64,000 bases of DNA, taken from contig OY762941.1 in assembly GCA_963666995.1 (NCBI GenBank), forward strand, positions 248,001-312,000. Reading direction: 5' to 3'. The notes under the pieces are model-generated. The model did not search any database, was not told where the DNA came from, and was given only the letters and a program-made list of their open reading frames with translations. The position numbers and the translations under genes are program-made. Each line of letters starts with the position of its first letter. Position 1 is the first letter of the stretch. This stretch comes from Syntrophobacter sp963666995 (lineage in GTDB: Bacteria > Desulfobacterota > Syntrophobacteria > Syntrophobacterales > Syntrophobacteraceae). Of the stretch, positions 61,701 through 64,000 are shown piece after piece.

Positions 61701-62382
61701 TCCCGGAGCGGTGCAATACGCGGACGGCAAAGCCCGGTTCACCATCCAGCCCGCGGCCCGGGATCTCGACCTCGATTCCACCCTCACATGCCTCTGGGGC
61801 AAGAAAGGGCTACTTACCGGCACATTCGATCTGAAAGGGGACGTTACCTCCTCGGATAACCCCGATTCCGATGTCGTCAGATCACTGTCCGGCGACCTGG
61901 AAATGAACGCAAAAAACGGCCGTATCCGCCGTTTCGATCTTCTGGCCAAGATTTTCACCATGATCAATGTCACCGAAATTTTTCGAGGCGTACTGCCCGA
62001 CCTGCTCAATGAAGGGTGCGCTTACGACACGATCAAGGTCAAGGGAAGACTCCAGGACGGCAAGCTGATTTTTGAAAATTCGGTCGTGGACGGCCCCTGC
62101 GCCCGGATGGTCTGGCACGGAGAAATCAACCTGGAGGAAAAGAAGATCGACGTCACCGTTATCGTGGCCCCTTTCAGGACCGTGGACAGGATCATCGACA
62201 AGGTGCCGCTCGTCGGGAAACTCCTGAACGGATCGCTCATCTCGATTCCCGTGCGGGTCTCCGGAGACCTGACCGACCCCGCCGTGGTTCCCATGTCACC
62301 GTCTGCCGTGGGAAACGGATTGCTCGGGTTTATGAAGAGGACCTTTGAACTCCCCTTTTCCCTGCTGCAGCCCCTGTTCTGA
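58747..62382 (+). CDS. AsmA family protein
   Basis: A 1211-residue protein with one N-terminal membrane helix (about residues 11-28, LWTMCGAGGIFLLLFLALALL) and a long periplasmic beta-rich body. The N-terminal AsmA pattern includes LLSQLEEQTGIHAEFKRIDLSFFPTPRL; the C-terminal domain, with MNAKNGRIRRFDLLAKIFTMINVTEIF and VAPFRTVDRIIDKVPLVG, is the conserved AsmA_2 type. These proteins bridge the periplasm and are implicated in lipid transport and outer-membrane assembly. A GGTGA box precedes the ATG at 58747. It stands alone, close to ssrA and the metal pump. Confidence 0.85.
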   Translation: MTKAKKIALWTMCGAGGIFLLLFLALALLAPRLIQLEAVKEKLLSQLEEQTGIHAEFKRIDLSFFPTPRLIIHSGTMELPGKMNGTMESLTLVPRVLPLLQGEIKPDTVRIKSPEIALVIPEMKRTEESEETGLSIGAIEKKVLAALSFLKPEGPGVIVTVSDGNLSIWDTRNNHYWFKHVNARAAVSEEKLELDLTGRQSSLWENVVFHAWLTPADLKSSGRLILKGSSPDRLQAYCCANAPTQFGESRLDMDLSFSSEGPRIVQASFDAFSPLITIFDGDKRLELKDGSAGGSFTLDGRKLEATLDKLNFRYPQVNLTGKFLRDPAAHNVTIDLEGKDMDATSVRRVALALQGDKEIVRKLFEIIQEGQVPSITFSARGRVMKDLRKPENHLIRGNIVHGTVYIPKIRLLIEDVVGDVVISNNILEGKNLVGRAGRSLGSDGWLRVALTTGDGPFHLDITIDADLSELPPVLQRSVKNDPFQRELALMKDVKGKAHGRMILGETLDDVKTRLEVGAFELSGDYERIPYQLDLQGKSFFFEDRTIAVTGLTAKFGKSQFTQIDLGYQWEGEPQMQITGPSGTRLSLDEAYPLLLSVETIKSAPKTFEPTKGTLILDSLHFKGPLLKPQSWALNAKGTAEDLVIEGPGFPASPQVKQGKFEATQEKLILNGFQVNFLDANLSVSGTLGEYLKGVSSADLVMQGSVGPQANETLSNLAQVPPQFRALSPFSVSSSRLAWEKGKPIAFSMDMTTPEGPKLSIDVQGIEDGVEIRHLSIKDDESDAFITLKCKKKAFKLGFFGVLGSRSLDKLLVKNDLLTGWIKGSFQSYVRLNQPMASTARGELQAAGFLYSWNLKDPVRIESAHLQAKGSKIKIKSAEVTWQDCKMALKGGVSFSPSGFKLDIDLSADELDYEKLKRLKKDGGEVKVNGEDPARKDIKLRGVLRVKTDRFTFGKLAWNPVEANVYLSDEGLNIEIMRAELCGIPTPGAVQYADGKARFTIQPAARDLDLDSTLTCLWGKKGLLTGTFDLKGDVTSSDNPDSDVVRSLSGDLEMNAKNGRIRRFDLLAKIFTMINVTEIFRGVLPDLLNEGCAYDTIKVKGRLQDGKLIFENSVVDGPCARMVWHGEINLEEKKIDVTVIVAPFRTVDRIIDKVPLVGKLLNGSLISIPVRVSGDLTDPAVVPMSPSAVGNGLLGFMKRTFELPFSLLQPLF

Positions 62383-62681
62383 TGTGGGGCCGCAATCGGT
62401 TTCCGGATTTCCCATCCTGCTGAGCATGTTGCCGTCTGAATTGAGTGAACGTGTTAGAATCCTTTGCATTCGGGGACTTGACAACCCCCCAGACCCTCCA
62501 AATCACTGCAGAGGAAGAGAAGCGTTTCAGATTGAATTTTTTCCTTTCAGAGAATCAAATATTTTATTTGACAGCTAACTAAGTTTGGCGCTACTAATAT
62601 TCTGTGTGATCGTCATCATCCATGGCTCAGATTTGGGTGATATAGCTTATGCACCAACCCGGTATCAGGGGATCCGACTGA
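62383..62681. other. Intergenic region
   Basis: About 300 bases with no supported gene, AT-rich around 62530-62650, where a promoter for the ATPase gene is likely. No clear terminator is seen after the AsmA gene. Confidence 0.35.
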
Positions 62682-64000
62682 ATGGAAAGGCTGACCTTTC
62701 GAATCAAGGGAATGTGCTGCGGCGATGAAATCTCGATCCTCAAAAGGAGCGTGGGGCCGGTTGTCGGCGGGGAACTCAATCTCACCTTCGACCTGCTGAA
62801 CGGCAAGATGACCGTTCACACCTCCGGCAAGGCGGTTTCAAGGGAACAAATCGAGGAAACCGTTGCGGGCACGGGCATGCAGGCAGTCCCATGGATGGAA
62901 GAATGCGCGGCGGGCGTCTGCGCCGTCGAGGAAGGGGCCTGGCAGCGGCACGGCAGACTGTTGCTTTGCGCCGCAAGCGGCCTTCTCGCACTGGCCGGTT
63001 TCCTCGCGGACACCGTGCACCATGGAAGCGTACTCTCGGCACTGGCGGGAGACGGGCGAACGAGCGGGGGCGCTCCCCTGCACTCGATCGTTTTCTACGC
63101 ATGCGGGATTGCCGCCGGCGGATGGTTCGTCGCCCCCCGGGCATTCCATGCGGCACGACAGTTGAGGCCCGACATGAACCTCCTTATGACCGTTGCGGTC
63201 ATCGGGGCAATTGTTATCAACCAGTGGTTCGAAGCGGCCTCGGTCGCCTTTCTTTTTTCACTCGCGCTGCTCCTCGAATCCTGGAGCATCGGGCGCGCCC
63301 GCAACGCAATAAAGGCCCTGACCGATATCGTCCCCCAGACGGCGCGGTTCCTCTGCCCGGCGGATGGGGACATCGAGGAAAGACCCGTCGGGGAGGTGCC
63401 CGTCGGCGCAACGGTCCTGGTCCGGCCTGGCGAGAAGATCCCTCTCGACGGCGTAGTGACGTCGGGCACGACTTCAGTCAACGAAGCCCCCATCACCGGC
63501 GAGTCCATCCCGGCGGGGAAGGAACCCGGCGACCAGGTGTTTGCCGGGACCATCAACGGGGATGGGGCCGTCGAATTCCGATCGACCAAGCCGGCCGGCG
63601 ACACGACCCTCGCGAGGATCATCCGAATGGTCGAGGAGGGGCAGGCTCACCGCGCGCCGACCGAGCAGTGGGTTGAACGGTTCGCCCGCTTCTATACTCC
63701 GTTCATGATGTTTCTGTCGGCCGCAGTCGCAGTCGTCCCACCACTGCTGTTCGGCGGAGAATGGCACAGGTGGTTCTACGAGGCGCTGGTGCTGCTGGTG
63801 ATCGCCTGCCCGTGCTCCCTCCTCATTTCGACTCCCGTGAGCATCGTCGCGGGCCTCACATCCGCCGCCCGAAACGGGGTGCTCATCAAGGGAGGAGCCT
63901 TTCTCGAAGCCCCGGCGCACCTGCGCGCGATCGCTTTCGACAAGACCGGCACGCTCACCCGCGGGGAACCGTCCGTTGTGGAAATCTTCGCCCTGAACGG
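62682..64000 (+). CDS. Heavy-metal translocating P1B-type ATPase (5' part; runs off the window)
   Basis: The first 439 codons of a metal pump. An N-terminal HMA-like domain starts at MERLTFRIKGMCCGDEISIL; its metal site has the adjacent cysteines of the MCC-x-x-E type rather than C-x-x-C. Two or three membrane helices follow, then the actuator domain (ITGESIPAGKEPGDQVFAGT), the channel motif CPC in VIACPCSLLIS, and the phosphorylation loop DKTGTLTRGE. CPC and MCCxxE suggest export of zinc, cadmium or lead. GGGGA precedes the ATG at 62682. The nucleotide-binding half lies beyond base 64000. Confidence 0.92.
   Translation, partial: MERLTFRIKGMCCGDEISILKRSVGPVVGGELNLTFDLLNGKMTVHTSGKAVSREQIEETVAGTGMQAVPWMEECAAGVCAVEEGAWQRHGRLLLCAASGLLALAGFLADTVHHGSVLSALAGDGRTSGGAPLHSIVFYACGIAAGGWFVAPRAFHAARQLRPDMNLLMTVAVIGAIVINQWFEAASVAFLFSLALLLESWSIGRARNAIKALTDIVPQTARFLCPADGDIEERPVGEVPVGATVLVRPGEKIPLDGVVTSGTTSVNEAPITGESIPAGKEPGDQVFAGTINGDGAVEFRSTKPAGDTTLARIIRMVEEGQAHRAPTEQWVERFARFYTPFMMFLSAAVAVVPPLLFGGEWHRWFYEALVLLVIACPCSLLISTPVSIVAGLTSAARNGVLIKGGAFLEAPAHLRAIAFDKTGTLTRGEPSVVEIFALN

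Noticed and set aside
59878..61716. 612-codon minus-strand frame within the AsmA gene
   Set aside because: Shadow of the AsmA gene; the long open frame is an effect of high GC.

Overview
The window reads as a chromosomal segment of a high-GC, Gram-negative anaerobe of the Desulfobacterota (former Deltaproteobacteria). A Syntrophobacter-like syntroph or sulfate reducer is my best guess. This is an inference from gene families (DUF1573, DUF6600/FecR with an ECF sigma factor, PilZ, AsmA), from a probable selenocysteine codon and from the tmRNA tag (ADDYSYAVAA); no rRNA or other marker is present to prove it.

Layout. 0.2-6.6 kb: RidA followed by a polar amino acid ABC transporter (binding protein, two permeases, ATPase) in line with a GlcD-like FAD 2-hydroxyacid dehydrogenase and a class I aminotransferase, which looks like an uptake-and-catabolism unit. 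6.9-11.9 kb: housekeeping genes prmA, icd, comF-type PRTase, thiL and thiD. 11.9-20.6 kb: scattered single genes (patatin, COG2945 hydrolase, YitT, cupin, methyltransferase, D-cysteine desulfhydrase-like PLP enzyme, MT-A70 methylase, PilZ) separated by palindromic intergenic repeats. 21.2-25.3 kb (minus): an envelope-stress-like operon of ECF sigma factor, zinc-finger anti-sigma factor and Spy/CpxP-like protein, followed by a large FecR/DUF6600 surface protein.

26.2-29.5 kb: a DUF1573 protein interrupted by an in-frame UGA exactly at the family's conserved cysteine (probable selenoprotein), a stand-alone LigD phosphoesterase, and an AhpF-type disulfide reductase. 30-37 kb: RecJ, a PmtA/KsgA-like methyltransferase, DUF72, SYLF protein and a P-loop kinase. 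38.3-42.5 kb: two secreted Ntn hydrolases of different families flanking a MetA-type outer-membrane protein. 43-50 kb: accessory, partly AT-rich DNA with a TOTE-type primase-helicase, zinc-ribbon proteins, a RES-domain protein and a membrane protein. 51.1-54.2 kb: a tiny membrane protein and an RND/MMPL exporter.

54.78-58.07 kb: an island carrying vsr, a restriction endonuclease and a C5 cytosine methyltransferase, bounded by a 20-bp direct repeat whose right copy is the 3' end of the tmRNA gene ssrA (58053-58407, minus). 58.7-64 kb: a giant AsmA protein and the 5' part of a heavy-metal P-type ATPase that runs off the window.

The strongest points for follow-up are the UGA-containing DUF1573 gene, a small element inserted twice, in opposite orientations, into the loop of the same palindromic repeat (13297-13390 and 14399-14532), and the integrase-less restriction island at ssrA.
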